The notes: generated by a model from the letters alone, not told the origin. A DNA stretch of 64,000 nucleotides from Clostridium merdae (GCF_900176635.1 NZ_FXLN01000002.1:186001-250000), one strand, 5' to 3'. Counted from the first letter of the stretch, positions 32,187-42,388 are shown. Translations and numbers: made by a program.

Positions 32187-33554
32187 ATGGATCGTGAAAA
32201 TCTGACAATTGGATACGATGGGATGGACCTGCCGTTCAGCCCTGAAGCAGAGCAATCTGTTTTAGGTGCCGTTCTGCTCGATTCCACCTGTCTTGACCGG
32301 GTCGCGGAATTCCTTCCGCGTCCCGATTATTTTCATCAGGTAAATCATTCTTTGATTTACGGAGTCATGCTCGAGATGTTCACGCTCGGCCAGCCCGTCG
32401 ATTTTGTTACGGTGCTCGAACGCCTCAAAGAAACTCCCCGTTTTGATGAATCCGCAGGCAAATCGTATTTGATGCAGCTGGCGCAAATGGTTCCCTCCAT
32501 TTCAAATGTTGAAACCTATGCGAAGATTGTTCGCGATAAATACGACGTTCGTTCGCTTATTCAAACGGCGCGTGGTATTCTGGATGATGCGCGTGAGAAT
32601 GGGGCAGATGCTTCTTCCTTGCTCGATTCCGCAGAACAGCGCATATTTGACATTCGACGTGGTAAAAATATGCAAGGGCTCCAACGTGTGAACGAGATTA
32701 TTCTTGACACGTTTGACCGTCTCGATTTACTCAACGGCCCGGATAAAGACATGTATCAGGGCATTTCAACGGGTATTAAGGGGCTGGATGATACCATCAC
32801 CGGTCTGAATCGTTCCGACCTTTTGATTTTGGCTGCTCGACCCGGTATGGGTAAAACCAGCTTTGCGCTGAATATCGCTCGCCATGCAGCGGTAGTTGCG
32901 AATAAAAAAGTTGCTTTCTTCTCGCTTGAAATGAGCAAGGAGCAGCTTGCGTCGCGTTTGCTCTCAACAGAAGCGCTTGTTGGCGGAACCAAGCTGCGTA
33001 CTGGCCAGCTCAGCGAAGGGGAATGGATGCGCCTGATTGAAGCGGGAGACATTCTCTCTCACGCGCAGATGTATTTTGACGACAGCTCCGGCATTACCGT
33101 ACCGGAGATGAAAGCCAAGGTACGCCGCCTGAAAGACGTTGACATGATTGTGATTGACTACTTGCAGCTCATGAACAGCTCACGCCGCATTGATAACCGT
33201 GTGCAGGAAATCTCTGAGATTACCCGTAACCTAAAAATTATGGCAAAAGAGTTAAATGTTCCGGTTTTAACGCTGTCGCAGTTGGCGCGTGCCAGTGAAA
33301 AGCGTACCGAGCACCGTCCGGTACTCTCCGACCTACGTGATTCCGGTTCTATTGAGCAGGATGCAGACGTTGTTCTGTTCTTGTACCGTGAAGATTACTA
33401 CCAAGGCCCCGGTGCACCGGATGAGGATGCGGACCGCAACAGCGGCGAGTGTATTGTTGCAAAAAACCGCCATGGCGAACTAAAAACCGTTCCTCTGCAT
33501 TGGCAGGGCGAGTTTATGCGATTTACTTCTCAGGAGGTTGTACGCAGTGAATAA
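32187..33554 (+). CDS. dnaB: Replicative DNA helicase DnaB
   Basis: DnaB unwinds DNA at the fork as a hexamer. The 455-residue protein has the N-terminal primase-interaction domain (PFSPEAEQSVLGAVLLD) and the RecA-like domain with Walker A ARPGMGKTS near residues 217-225 and Walker B IVIDYLQLM. No intein is present. The last eight bases overlap tilS. Confidence 0.97.
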   Translation: MDRENLTIGYDGMDLPFSPEAEQSVLGAVLLDSTCLDRVAEFLPRPDYFHQVNHSLIYGVMLEMFTLGQPVDFVTVLERLKETPRFDESAGKSYLMQLAQMVPSISNVETYAKIVRDKYDVRSLIQTARGILDDARENGADASSLLDSAEQRIFDIRRGKNMQGLQRVNEIILDTFDRLDLLNGPDKDMYQGISTGIKGLDDTITGLNRSDLLILAARPGMGKTSFALNIARHAAVVANKKVAFFSLEMSKEQLASRLLSTEALVGGTKLRTGQLSEGEWMRLIEAGDILSHAQMYFDDSSGITVPEMKAKVRRLKDVDMIVIDYLQLMNSSRRIDNRVQEISEITRNLKIMAKELNVPVLTLSQLARASEKRTEHRPVLSDLRDSGSIEQDADVVLFLYREDYYQGPGAPDEDADRNSGECIVAKNRHGELKTVPLHWQGEFMRFTSQEVVRSE

Positions 33555-34917
33555 GGAGAATGGTGTTCCGGCAGAGGAGCGAATCCGACAGACGGTCAAA
33601 CGCTATTCGATGCTGACCGGCGCGGAGCGCGTGGTGGCTGGTTTTTCCGGCGGCGCGGATTCCATGGCGCTGGTCCATTTTTTATGGCAGAGCGGGATTC
33701 CCTTGCTCGCCGCGCACGTAAACCACGGCCTGCGGGGAAACGAATCGGATGCAGACGAGGCATTTGTGCGCCAGTTCTGTAAGGAATACAAAATCCCATT
33801 GCAAGTAAAACGTGTGGATGTGGCGGCGCAGGCGGCGGAGCACGGTGAGGGATTGGAAGAGGCTGGGCGGCGCATACGCTATGCTTTTTTTCAGTCCATT
33901 TGTAGGCCGGGAGATAAAATCGCCACGGCACACACACTGTCCGACCAAACCGAGACTGTTCTACTGCACTTAACTCGTGGCACAGGTACCAAGGGATTAT
34001 GTGGCATTCCGCCGGTACGTGGTAACATCATTCGTCCTTTAATTGGTATTACCAGGGCGCAGGTTGAGGAATATTGCGAGCATTATTCTTTGCGGTATGT
34101 GACGGATAAAAGCAATTTTAGCCGGGAATATGCCCGTAACCGTGTCCGGCTCGATATTATTCCTGCTCTAAAACAGCTCAACCCCTCCTTTGAGCAGGCG
34201 GTGGAGCGAATGACCCATTTGCTGACTGAGGATGAAGCATGCCTTTCGCAGCTTGCCTCACAGGCGGTTGCAAAGTCCCGCTCGGGTGACGGCTGGCAAA
34301 TGGAACCACTCGTCGGTTTACCTCGGCCGGTTTTGTCGCGTGCTTTGCGGCAAATTGTGCAGCAAGCTGGTCTAAACTCTCTCAGCCGGGAGCGTACAGA
34401 GGCCGCCGCGCGGCTTCTACATTCGGGCTCTGGTAAAATCGATGCAGGCGGCGGGTATTATTTTGTACTGGGCGGTGGCCTATTACGTGTTGTTTTGCCT
34501 GAAAAATACGAAATTGGCTGGTGCACCCCCTTGCAGGTGCCGAAAACCTTGACACCGACGGGCAGAGAGGTCATAATAAGAACACTAACCCGCGCAGAAT
34601 ACGAAAATATGGCTTTAAAATTTCATAATTTGTTATTTCATAACGCGCTGGATTATGATACAATAAAGAATAATTCCATTTTAAGAGGCCGCCGGCCGGG
34701 TGATTCCTTTTCGCCGCAAGGCCGTGGCGTTACCAAAAGCCTGAAAAAGCTGATGAATGAGGAGAAAATCCAAGTTTTTCGCAGGGATGGGCTTTTGCTG
34801 CTGGAGAACAACGGGCAGATTCTTTGGGTTGAATCCATCGGCGTTGCCGAGCAGGCCCGCGTTCAGCCAGGTACCAAACAAATCGCATACATTAGCGTTA
34901 AGGAGTGCAATTCATGA
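33547..34917 (+). CDS. tilS: tRNA(Ile) lysidine synthase
   Basis: TilS modifies C34 of tRNA-Ile(CAU) to lysidine so that it reads AUA. The 456-residue protein has the PP-loop SGGADS (residues 34-39), the DEAFVRQFC and TAHTLSDQTETVLLHLTRGT motifs, and the C-terminal domain. I start it at the GTG at 33547, nine bases after AGGAGG, which overlaps the end of dnaB; a TTG three codons earlier lies too near that site. The stop overlaps hpt by four bases, the standard tilS-hpt-ftsH order. Confidence 0.94.
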   Translation: MNKENGVPAEERIRQTVKRYSMLTGAERVVAGFSGGADSMALVHFLWQSGIPLLAAHVNHGLRGNESDADEAFVRQFCKEYKIPLQVKRVDVAAQAAEHGEGLEEAGRRIRYAFFQSICRPGDKIATAHTLSDQTETVLLHLTRGTGTKGLCGIPPVRGNIIRPLIGITRAQVEEYCEHYSLRYVTDKSNFSREYARNRVRLDIIPALKQLNPSFEQAVERMTHLLTEDEACLSQLASQAVAKSRSGDGWQMEPLVGLPRPVLSRALRQIVQQAGLNSLSRERTEAAARLLHSGSGKIDAGGGYYFVLGGGLLRVVLPEKYEIGWCTPLQVPKTLTPTGREVIIRTLTRAEYENMALKFHNLLFHNALDYDTIKNNSILRGRRPGDSFSPQGRGVTKSLKKLMNEEKIQVFRRDGLLLLENNGQILWVESIGVAEQARVQPGTKQIAYISVKECNS

Positions 34918-35453
34918 CCAACGATATCAAAGAGGTTCTATTCAGCGAAGAAAAACTGGCGGAAATTGTCCGCGATCTGGGCAAGCGCATCAGCGAGGAT
35001 TATAAGGGAAAAAATCTTTTGATGGTAAGCGTGCTGAAAGGTTCCTTTATTTTTATGGCAGATTTGACCCGCGCTATCGACATTCCCTGCCGTATCGACT
35101 TTATGTCGGTTTCAAGCTACGGTTCTGGGACAAGGTCTTCCGGCGTTGTTAAAATTACAAAGGATTTGGATTTGCCGCTTGCAGGCTACGACCTGCTGGT
35201 TGTAGAAGATATTTTGGACAGCGGCGTAACACTGAGCTACATACTGGAGCTTTTACAGCCGCGTGGCCCGAAGAGTATTAAAATTTGTACTCTGTTTGAC
35301 AAGCCCGAGCGCCGCACCGCACAAATTACTGCAGATTATATTGGCACCAGGGTTCCAGATGAATTTATTGTTGGTTATGGTCTTGATTATGATGAAACCT
35401 ACCGGAATCTTCCTTATGTGGGAATTTTAAAGCCCCACATATACGGAGGCTAA
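34914..35453 (+). CDS. hpt: Hypoxanthine phosphoribosyltransferase
   Basis: Hpt salvages hypoxanthine and guanine with PRPP. The 179-residue product has the PRPP motif VVEDILDSGVTL and the flexible-loop region SYGSGTRSSG. I start it at the ATG at 34914 behind AAGGAGTG, overlapping the tilS stop (ATGA). Confidence 0.96.
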   Translation: MTNDIKEVLFSEEKLAEIVRDLGKRISEDYKGKNLLMVSVLKGSFIFMADLTRAIDIPCRIDFMSVSSYGSGTRSSGVVKITKDLDLPLAGYDLLVVEDILDSGVTLSYILELLQPRGPKSIKICTLFDKPERRTAQITADYIGTRVPDEFIVGYGLDYDETYRNLPYVGILKPHIYGG

Positions 35454-35492
35454 GTTCCGGATATTGCATAAAAGGAGAGGAGTGAACTCATT

Positions 35493-37427
35493 TTGGATAA
35501 TAAAAAAAATCTGCGGAATCTAATCATTTATTTAGGCGCCCCAATCCTGATTATTATTATCATGGCCAGCATCTATGGCAATGTAAAGCCGCAGAAAGCC
35601 CATAAATATTCCGAAATAGTCGGCTACTTTAAAGCGCAGCAGGTCACCGATTACTCCATGGACTTGGGTAGCGGTGAAATGCAGATTTCGCTCAAAGACA
35701 ACACAAAGGTAACGTATACCGCACCAAACGTGGGAATCATGTACGAAGAGATTCGCCCGTATATTGAGCAGTATAACGAGGCTAACCCGGCCAAAAACAT
35801 GGAGTACGACTTAAAGCGCCCGGCGGAGACCTCTTGGCTTGCAAGCCTGATACCGACCATTCTGCTTCTGGCAGGTATGCTTGTTTTCTGGTGGTTCATG
35901 ATGAAGCGCCTGAATACCAGCATGGGTGACGCAGGCAAGCAAATGAACTTTGGCAAGGCCAAAGTAAAGCAAATGGCAGACGAAAAGCGCAAAACAACCT
36001 TTGCTGACGTAGCAGGTGCTGACGAAGAGAAGGAAGAGCTGCGCGAAATCGTTGAATTCCTAAAAAACCCCAAAAAATATAATGAGCTGGGCGCACGTAT
36101 CCCTAAGGGCGTACTGCTTGTGGGCCCTCCCGGTACCGGTAAAACCCTTTTGGCTCGCGCTGTGGCGGGCGAAGCGGGGGTTCCGTTCTTCTCTATTTCC
36201 GGTTCCGATTTCGTAGAGATGTTTGTTGGTGTGGGTGCTTCGCGTGTTCGCGATTTGTTTGACCAAGCGAAGAAAAACTCTCCCTGCATTATCTTTATTG
36301 ATGAAATTGATGCGGTAGGTCGCCAGCGCGGTGCCGGTCTAGGCGGCGGGCATGATGAGCGCGAGCAGACCCTAAACCAGTTGCTTGTTGAGATGGACGG
36401 TTTCGGTGCAAACGAAGGCGTTATCATGATTGCCGCAACCAACCGCCCTGACATTCTAGACCCCGCACTCATGCGTCCCGGTCGTTTTGACCGCCAGGTA
36501 ATGGTTGGTTACCCTGACATTAAGGGTCGTGAAGAGATTCTGAAGGTACACGCAAGGGGCAAGCCCATTGCGCCAGATGTAAGCCTGAAGACCATTGCAA
36601 AATCCACTGCCGGGTTTACCGGTGCAGACCTTGAAAACCTGCTCAATGAAGCGGCGCTTCTTTCCGCAAGAAAGAACCTGCGTGCCATTACCATGGAAGA
36701 AATCGAGGAGGCAACCATTAAGGTGGTTGTGGGTACCGAGAAGAAGAGCCGTGTGATGACAGAAAAAGAGAAGACCCTTACTGCCTACCATGAGGGCGGG
36801 CATGCGGTCGTAACCTATTTCTGCTCCACGCAAGACCCCGTTCACCAAATCTCAATTATTCCCCGCGGTATGGCGGGTGGTTATACCATGCAGCTTCCCT
36901 CTGAGGATCGTTCCTACAAATGCAAAAAGGAAATGCTCGAGGATTTGATGGTGCTCATGGGTGGCCGTGTAGCGGAATCGCTTGTGCTGGATGATATTTC
37001 TACCGGTGCATCGAACGATATTGAGCGTGCCACAAAAACAGCACGTGCCATGATTACCAAATACGGCATGAGCGACATGCTGGGAACGGTAGCGTATGGC
37101 TCCGACAGTAGCGAGCCCTTCCTAGGCCGTGATATGGGTCATGTGCGTAACTATTCCGAAAGCACCGCGGCTGCAATCGATGGTGAGATTAAAGACATTC
37201 TAACCAACGCTTACGATAAAGCGGCTAAGATTCTGTCTGACCATATGGATAAGCTGCACATGGTTGCAAAATATCTGTATCAGAACGAGAAGATGAGCGG
37301 TGAGGATTTCCAGAAGTTGATGAGTGGTGCTGCATTACCAGGTGCTACGGATCAAGTACCGGTGCTTGAAACAAGCGAAGAGCGTACTCTGGCAGATTCA
37401 AAACCGGAAGACGAAACAGCTGAATGA
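35493..37427 (+). CDS. ftsH: ATP-dependent zinc metalloprotease FtsH
   Basis: FtsH is a membrane AAA+ protease that degrades damaged and regulatory proteins. The 644-residue protein has two membrane helices (about residues 9-27 and 116-136), Walker A GPPGTGKT (211-218), the SRH around ATNRPDILDPALMRPGRFDR, and the zinc motif HEGGH (433-437). The start is a TTG at 35493 behind AAAGGAGAGG. A terminator follows. Confidence 0.97.
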   Translation: MDNKKNLRNLIIYLGAPILIIIIMASIYGNVKPQKAHKYSEIVGYFKAQQVTDYSMDLGSGEMQISLKDNTKVTYTAPNVGIMYEEIRPYIEQYNEANPAKNMEYDLKRPAETSWLASLIPTILLLAGMLVFWWFMMKRLNTSMGDAGKQMNFGKAKVKQMADEKRKTTFADVAGADEEKEELREIVEFLKNPKKYNELGARIPKGVLLVGPPGTGKTLLARAVAGEAGVPFFSISGSDFVEMFVGVGASRVRDLFDQAKKNSPCIIFIDEIDAVGRQRGAGLGGGHDEREQTLNQLLVEMDGFGANEGVIMIAATNRPDILDPALMRPGRFDRQVMVGYPDIKGREEILKVHARGKPIAPDVSLKTIAKSTAGFTGADLENLLNEAALLSARKNLRAITMEEIEEATIKVVVGTEKKSRVMTEKEKTLTAYHEGGHAVVTYFCSTQDPVHQISIIPRGMAGGYTMQLPSEDRSYKCKKEMLEDLMVLMGGRVAESLVLDDISTGASNDIERATKTARAMITKYGMSDMLGTVAYGSDSSEPFLGRDMGHVRNYSESTAAAIDGEIKDILTNAYDKAAKILSDHMDKLHMVAKYLYQNEKMSGEDFQKLMSGAALPGATDQVPVLETSEERTLADSKPEDETAE

Positions 37428-37434
37428 TTGATTG

Positions 37435-37466
37435 AAAAGGGGAAATGTTATATTTCCCCCTTTCCT
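37435..37466 (+). terminator. Intrinsic terminator of the ftsH operon
   Basis: The stem 37436-37446 with 37452-37463 (AAAGGGGAAAT, one bulge) has a 5-base loop and ends in TTTCCTT. The U-tract is short. Confidence 0.7.
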
Positions 37467-37921
37467 TGTCCGAAAAAAACAGGCCTTTGAGCGTTGCGCA
37501 ACTGCAAATCATGCTGTTTTGCAAACGGCGTTGGCTGCATCTGCAAGGTAGAATCCTGTCGAATAGGACTCCTTTGCTGCGTGTGCCGCTCTGTTGTTGC
37601 AGTTCTCAATAGGTCTTTTTTCTTTGCAGTTTTGTTGTAAATCCAGTTGGGCGGCGCATACTGCCCGTCTTCGACAGAAAGCGGCGGTCACCATTGTTTA
37701 TAATCTAAAATGGTTACCGTATGAAAAGGAACAAAGAACTGTTGTACGGTCGTTTTCCGGGAAATAATTGCACTTACGGTAAGTTTGGCAGCAATCATTT
37801 TTTCTGCACATAAGAAAATAGAAGCATATTTTACATGTACAATGGTATACCACGGGTGTTGCCCGGGAAGAATTCAAAATGCCAGAGCCCCATTTGTGGG
37901 GCTGGAGGCAGGAGGGAAGCT
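37467..37921. other. Gene-free stretch before the topoisomerase pair
   Basis: No gene is seen. It holds an operator-like inverted repeat (37685-37719), a weak -10-like TACAAT at 37838-37843, and a GC hairpin AGCCCC / GGGGCT at 37886-37903 just before the ribosome site of the next gene. Open frames on either strand here lack ribosome sites. Confidence 0.6.
37685..37719. promoter_or_regulatory. Operator-like inverted repeat around a TATAAT box
   Basis: The half-sites CGGTCACCATT (37685-37695) and AATGGTTACCG (37709-37719) are inverted with one mismatch and a 13-base spacer. TATAAT (37699-37704) lies in the spacer. It could be a repressor site controlling the topoisomerase pair; no good -35 is visible. 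Confidence 0.45.
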
Positions 37922-39901
37922 ATGGCTAAAAAGACGGCATATGGAAACGACAGCATCTCGTCACTTAAGGGTGCCGACCGTGTGCGCCGCCGCCCGGCGG
38001 TTATATTCGGTTCGGACGGTATTGAGGGCTGCGAGCATTCCATTTTTGAAATATTATCAAACTCAATTGATGAGGCAAGAGAGGGCTTTGGCCACGAAAT
38101 TACAATTACGTGCTTCCGTGACCATTCGGTAGAGGTGGAAGACCACGGGCGAGGAATCCCCGTGGATTATAATCCCAAAGAAGAACGCTTTAACTGGGAG
38201 CTTGTTTTTTGCGAGCTGTACGCGGGCGGTAAATACAACAACGATTCGGACGAAAGCTATGAGTATTCGCTGGGTCTCAATGGCCTGGGCCTTTGCTCCA
38301 CGCAGTATGCCGCTGAGTATATGGATGTTGACATTCGCCGCGACGGTACACGCTATACGCTGCACTTTGAACATGGCGAGAACGTAGGCGGCTTGCAAAA
38401 GGATGTATACAGCAAGAAGGATACGGGTACCAAAATCCGCTGGAGGCCTGATTTGCAGGTATTTACGGATATTGCCGTACCGCAGGAATATTATCTCGAT
38501 ATGATTCGCCGCCAGGCAATCGTAAATGAGGGGATTCGTTTTCTGCTTCGCTATGAAACGGATTCCGGCTTTGAAACGACGGAGTTTTGCTACCAGGAAG
38601 GTATTCTGGACCATGTTCGCGAGCTGGCCGGAGAGGACGCTCTTACCTCCGTGCAGAGCTGGCAGGCAGAGCGCCGCGTGCGTGACCGTGCGGACAAGCC
38701 GGAATATAAGACAAAAATCAATGTAGCACTTGCGTTTTCAAACCGTGTGCGTGCAACCGAGTATTACCATAACTCCAGCTGGCTGGAGCATGGCGGTGCA
38801 CCGGATAAAGCGGTGCGCAGTGCCTTTGTTGCGCAAATTGATGCGTATTTAAAGCAAACCAGTAAATACAATAAAAATGAGAGTAAAATTACTTACACCG
38901 ATGTAGAGGACTGCTTAATTCTGGTCATCTCCTCCTTCTCAAACCGAACCTCTTACGAGAACCAGACCAAAAAAGCAATCACCAATAAGGGTATTCAGGA
39001 AGCAATGACCGAGCTTCTGCGGCATCACTTGGAGGTTTTCTTCCTGGAAAACCCCGTGGAGGCTGAAAAGGTTGCGGCGCAGGTGCTCATTAATAAGCGC
39101 AGCCGTGAGGATGCGGAAAAAACTCGCCTAAACCTGAAAAAGAAGCTTACCTCCACCATGGATGTCACCAACCGTGTTGCAAAATTTGTAGATTGCCGCA
39201 GCCGAAAAACAGAAGAACGTGAAATCTTCATCGTGGAGGGAGACTCCGCTTTGGGCGCCTGTAAGCAGGCCCGCGACCCCGATTTTCAGGCGATTATGCC
39301 AATCCGTGGTAAAATATTGAATTGCTTGAAAGCGGATTACGACCGTATCTTCAAAAGTGATATTATTACCGATTTAATTAAAGTGCTGGGCTGTGGTGTT
39401 GAAGTAAAATCGAAAGCAAATAAAGATTTATCTTCGTTTGATTTATCGCTGCTGCGTTGGAACAAAATCATTTTATGTACAGATGCGGACGTAGACGGCT
39501 TTCAGATTCGTACCCTGCTGCTTACCATGCTCTATCGCCTTACTCCTACGCTAATTGAGGAGGGCAAGGTGTTCATCGCAGAATCACCGCTTTTTGAGAT
39601 TACCGCAAAGGACCAAACTTATTTTGCTTACACCGAGCAAGAAAAAGCAAAGATATTGCAGCGCTTGGAGGGCACAAAATATGTGATTCAACGCTCCAAG
39701 GGTTTGGGTGAAAATGAACCGGATATGATGAACTTAACTACAATGAATCCCGCTACGCGGCGGCTGATTCAGGTAATGCCCGAAGATGCGGGCAGAACGG
39801 CAGAGGTATTTGACCTGCTTTTGGGGGATAACCTAATGGGGCGAAAAGATTTTATTGCCCGAAGCGGCCACGATTACCTGGATGCTGCCGACGTAAGCTA
39901 A
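37922..39901 (+). CDS. Type IIA topoisomerase B subunit (ParE/GyrB-like)
   Basis: The B subunit supplies ATPase and TOPRIM functions. The 659-residue protein has the GHKL ATPase motifs SNSIDEAREG and EDHGRGIPVD, LGLNGLGLCSTQYAA, and the TOPRIM motifs IFIVEGDSALGACKQARD and CTDADVDGFQIRTLLLT. It differs from housekeeping GyrB in details such as EGDSALG in place of EGDSAGG, so it looks like a second, diverged pair common in Clostridia. I start it at the ATG at 37922 behind GGAGGG; the frame is open 29 codons further up without conservation. The A subunit follows after 12 bases. Confidence 0.9.
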   Translation: MAKKTAYGNDSISSLKGADRVRRRPAVIFGSDGIEGCEHSIFEILSNSIDEAREGFGHEITITCFRDHSVEVEDHGRGIPVDYNPKEERFNWELVFCELYAGGKYNNDSDESYEYSLGLNGLGLCSTQYAAEYMDVDIRRDGTRYTLHFEHGENVGGLQKDVYSKKDTGTKIRWRPDLQVFTDIAVPQEYYLDMIRRQAIVNEGIRFLLRYETDSGFETTEFCYQEGILDHVRELAGEDALTSVQSWQAERRVRDRADKPEYKTKINVALAFSNRVRATEYYHNSSWLEHGGAPDKAVRSAFVAQIDAYLKQTSKYNKNESKITYTDVEDCLILVISSFSNRTSYENQTKKAITNKGIQEAMTELLRHHLEVFFLENPVEAEKVAAQVLINKRSREDAEKTRLNLKKKLTSTMDVTNRVAKFVDCRSRKTEEREIFIVEGDSALGACKQARDPDFQAIMPIRGKILNCLKADYDRIFKSDIITDLIKVLGCGVEVKSKANKDLSSFDLSLLRWNKIILCTDADVDGFQIRTLLLTMLYRLTPTLIEEGKVFIAESPLFEITAKDQTYFAYTEQEKAKILQRLEGTKYVIQRSKGLGENEPDMMNLTTMNPATRRLIQVMPEDAGRTAEVFDLLLGDNLMGRKDFIARSGHDYLDAADVS

Positions 39902-39913
39902 GGGGGGAATAAA

Positions 39914-42148
39914 TTGGCACACAGAAAAAAAGAAGCGAATACAGCGCCCCCCAAGGGTAAGGGTGTAATTGAAGGCGCAGGGCTTGTGGTAACACAGCCC
40001 ATTACGGCAACTCTGGAAAAAAACTATATGCCCTATGCAATGAGCGTTATTATGTCGCGCGCTATCCCCGAGATTGACGGCTTTAAGCCATCGCACCGAA
40101 AGATATTATACACAATGTATAAAATGGGGCTTCTTACAGGCTCCAGAACGAAAAGTGCGAATATTGTTGGACAAACCATGAAGCTGAATCCGCATGGTGA
40201 TGCCGCTATTTACGAAACGATGGTGCGCCTAAGTCGCGGATATGAGGCACTTTTGCACGCTTATGTCGATTCCAAGGGGAATTTCGGTAAATTCTATTCG
40301 CGAGATATGGCTTGGGCGGCATCCCGTTATACCGAGGCAAAGCTCGACAATATCTGCCAAGAGCTTTTTCGCGATATTGATCGAGATACAGTCGATTTTG
40401 TAGACAACTACGACAATACCATGAAAGAACCAACTTTGCTGCCGGCGGCATTTCCATCGATTTTGGTGAATGCAAATACCGGTATTGCAGTTGGCATGGC
40501 AAGTAATATTTGTCCGTTCAACTTGGCGGAGGTTTGCCAAACTACCATTGGCCTGATTCGTGACCCGGAGTTTGATATTGCATCCACACTGCAGGCTCCG
40601 GATTTCCCCAGTGGCGGGCAGGTGGTTTATGATCGAGCTGCAATGGAAGAGATTTACCGTACTGGCCGTGGCGGCGTGAAAATTCGCTGCCGCTATTCGT
40701 ACGATAAATCGGCAAATTGCATTGATGTTACGCAGATTCCACCCACCACTACGATTGAAGCAATTGTAGAAAAGGTAGTCGATTTGGTGCGCCAAGGTAA
40801 GCTCAAAGAGATTTCGGACATTCGAGACGAAACCGGCTTGAGCGGCCTGAAAATTACCATCGATTTAAAGCGTGGGGTTGACCCGGAGCGGCTCATGCAG
40901 CGTCTATTTAAAATGACCCCGCTGGAAGACAGCTTCTCCTGTAACTTTAACGTATTAATCAGCGGTGTCCCCCAAGTAATGGGTGTGCGTAATCTACTTC
41001 TTGAGTGGGTTGCCTTCCGTGTAGAATGTGTGCGCCGTCGCACTCATTTTGATTTGCGTAAGAAAAAAGAAAAGCTGCTCCTGCTGCGCGGCCTGCAGGC
41101 CATTTTACTGGATATTGATAAGGCGATTCGAATTGTACGTGAAACGGAAGAAGAAGCCGAGGTTGTAACCAACCTGATGATTGGCTTTGGGATTGACGAA
41201 ATTCAGGCGGAATATGTAGCTGAAATTAAGCTGAGGCACTTAAACCGTGAATATATCTTAAAGCGTACACAAGAAACCAGTGAGCTAGAAAAAGAAATCA
41301 TTCATTTACAGGAATTGATGGAAAGCCGTGCAAAGCTTCAGGGTGTGATTGTTGCCGAGCTCAAAGAGGTAGAGAAAAAATACGGTCAGCCACGCCATAC
41401 GCAGCTTGTGTATGCCTCTGATTTAGAGGAGTATGTTCCCGAGCAGGAGATTGATGATTACCCGGTACATCTTTTCTTTACCCGAGCGGGCTATTTTAAA
41501 AAGATTACACCGCAGTCTCTGCGCATGAGCGGCGAGCAAAAGCTCAAAGAGGGGGATGCGGTAACGCAAACAGAGGAAGGCTCCAATGCTTGCGACCTGC
41601 TGTTCTTTACCGACCGCAGCCAGGTTTATAAAATGCGTACGGCAGATTTAAGTGATGGCAAAGCCAGTGTACTGGGCGAATACATTCCAGCAAAGGCAGG
41701 GATGGATGACGGCGAGAATGCCATTTTCATGGTGCCAACCAACAATTATCAAGGCTACATGCTATTCTTGTTTGAAAACGGAAAGGCGGCTAAAGTTGAA
41801 CTTTCTGCCTACGCGACCAAGACCAACCGCCGTAAGCTAGTTGGAGCGTATAGCGATAAATCTCCCCTTGTGGCAATCATGTACCTCAAAGAAGACCGCG
41901 ATATTCTACTCACAGGCACCAATGGGCGCTTGCTTCTGGTTCATACCGGTGCGATTGCGGACAAAGCTACTCGTACCACGCAAGGTGTATTTGTCATGAC
42001 ATTTACGGCGGCAAAGCACCACCTGCAAAGTGTAGAGCCTTATGTAGAGGGAATGCTAGAAACACCGGACCGCTACCGTAAAAATGTTCCCTCAACCGGT
42101 GCTGTACCGAGCCAGGCAGATGCAATGCGAGGTCAAATGTCCTTATAA
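39914..42148 (+). CDS. Type IIA topoisomerase A subunit (ParC/GyrA-like)
   Basis: The A subunit cuts and rejoins DNA. The 744-residue protein has the winged-helix core (PYAMSVIMSRAIPEIDGFKP), the catalytic tyrosine Tyr139 in AASRYTE, and a C-terminal region that can form a beta-pinwheel but lacks a clear GyrA box, which favours a ParC-like role. In the quinolone-determining region it reads PHGDAAIYETMV: Ala where E. coli GyrA has Ser83, and Glu at the Asp87 position (Glu is also normal in ParC). The start is a TTG at 39914 behind AGGGGGG. Confidence 0.9.
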   Translation: MAHRKKEANTAPPKGKGVIEGAGLVVTQPITATLEKNYMPYAMSVIMSRAIPEIDGFKPSHRKILYTMYKMGLLTGSRTKSANIVGQTMKLNPHGDAAIYETMVRLSRGYEALLHAYVDSKGNFGKFYSRDMAWAASRYTEAKLDNICQELFRDIDRDTVDFVDNYDNTMKEPTLLPAAFPSILVNANTGIAVGMASNICPFNLAEVCQTTIGLIRDPEFDIASTLQAPDFPSGGQVVYDRAAMEEIYRTGRGGVKIRCRYSYDKSANCIDVTQIPPTTTIEAIVEKVVDLVRQGKLKEISDIRDETGLSGLKITIDLKRGVDPERLMQRLFKMTPLEDSFSCNFNVLISGVPQVMGVRNLLLEWVAFRVECVRRRTHFDLRKKKEKLLLLRGLQAILLDIDKAIRIVRETEEEAEVVTNLMIGFGIDEIQAEYVAEIKLRHLNREYILKRTQETSELEKEIIHLQELMESRAKLQGVIVAELKEVEKKYGQPRHTQLVYASDLEEYVPEQEIDDYPVHLFFTRAGYFKKITPQSLRMSGEQKLKEGDAVTQTEEGSNACDLLFFTDRSQVYKMRTADLSDGKASVLGEYIPAKAGMDDGENAIFMVPTNNYQGYMLFLFENGKAAKVELSAYATKTNRRKLVGAYSDKSPLVAIMYLKEDRDILLTGTNGRLLLVHTGAIADKATRTTQGVFVMTFTAAKHHLQSVEPYVEGMLETPDRYRKNVPSTGAVPSQADAMRGQMSL

Positions 42149-42302
42149 AAAAGAGAATCGCCGCACGGAATGCCAATAGCAAACCGGCGGCGGTTCCGGC
42201 AATTGAAAATGCAAACGCACGCGAAACTCTCAATTGCTTGTTCTTACTATGTCCCTATTATCCGTAAGTTATGTACGGCTTTTTTTGGAAGAAAAAGTAA
42301 AA

Positions 42303-42329
42303 GCGAATCTTTTTTTGATTCGTGTTTTT
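42303..42329 (+). terminator. Intrinsic terminator after the topoisomerase A subunit
   Basis: The stem GCGAATC (42303-42309) with GATTCGT (42317-42323) and a T7 loop is followed by GTTTTT. The gap of 155 bases from the stop codon is longer than usual. Confidence 0.6.
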
Positions 42330-42388
42330 AGGATGGTTCGAAGGCTGGCAGGGAATGTGTGGATGTCCTAGAATATTTTGAAAAAAGA

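Noticed and set aside
37509..37694. Minus-strand frame in the gap before the topoisomerase pair
   Set aside because: No ribosome site, low-complexity composition and overlap with the inverted repeat.
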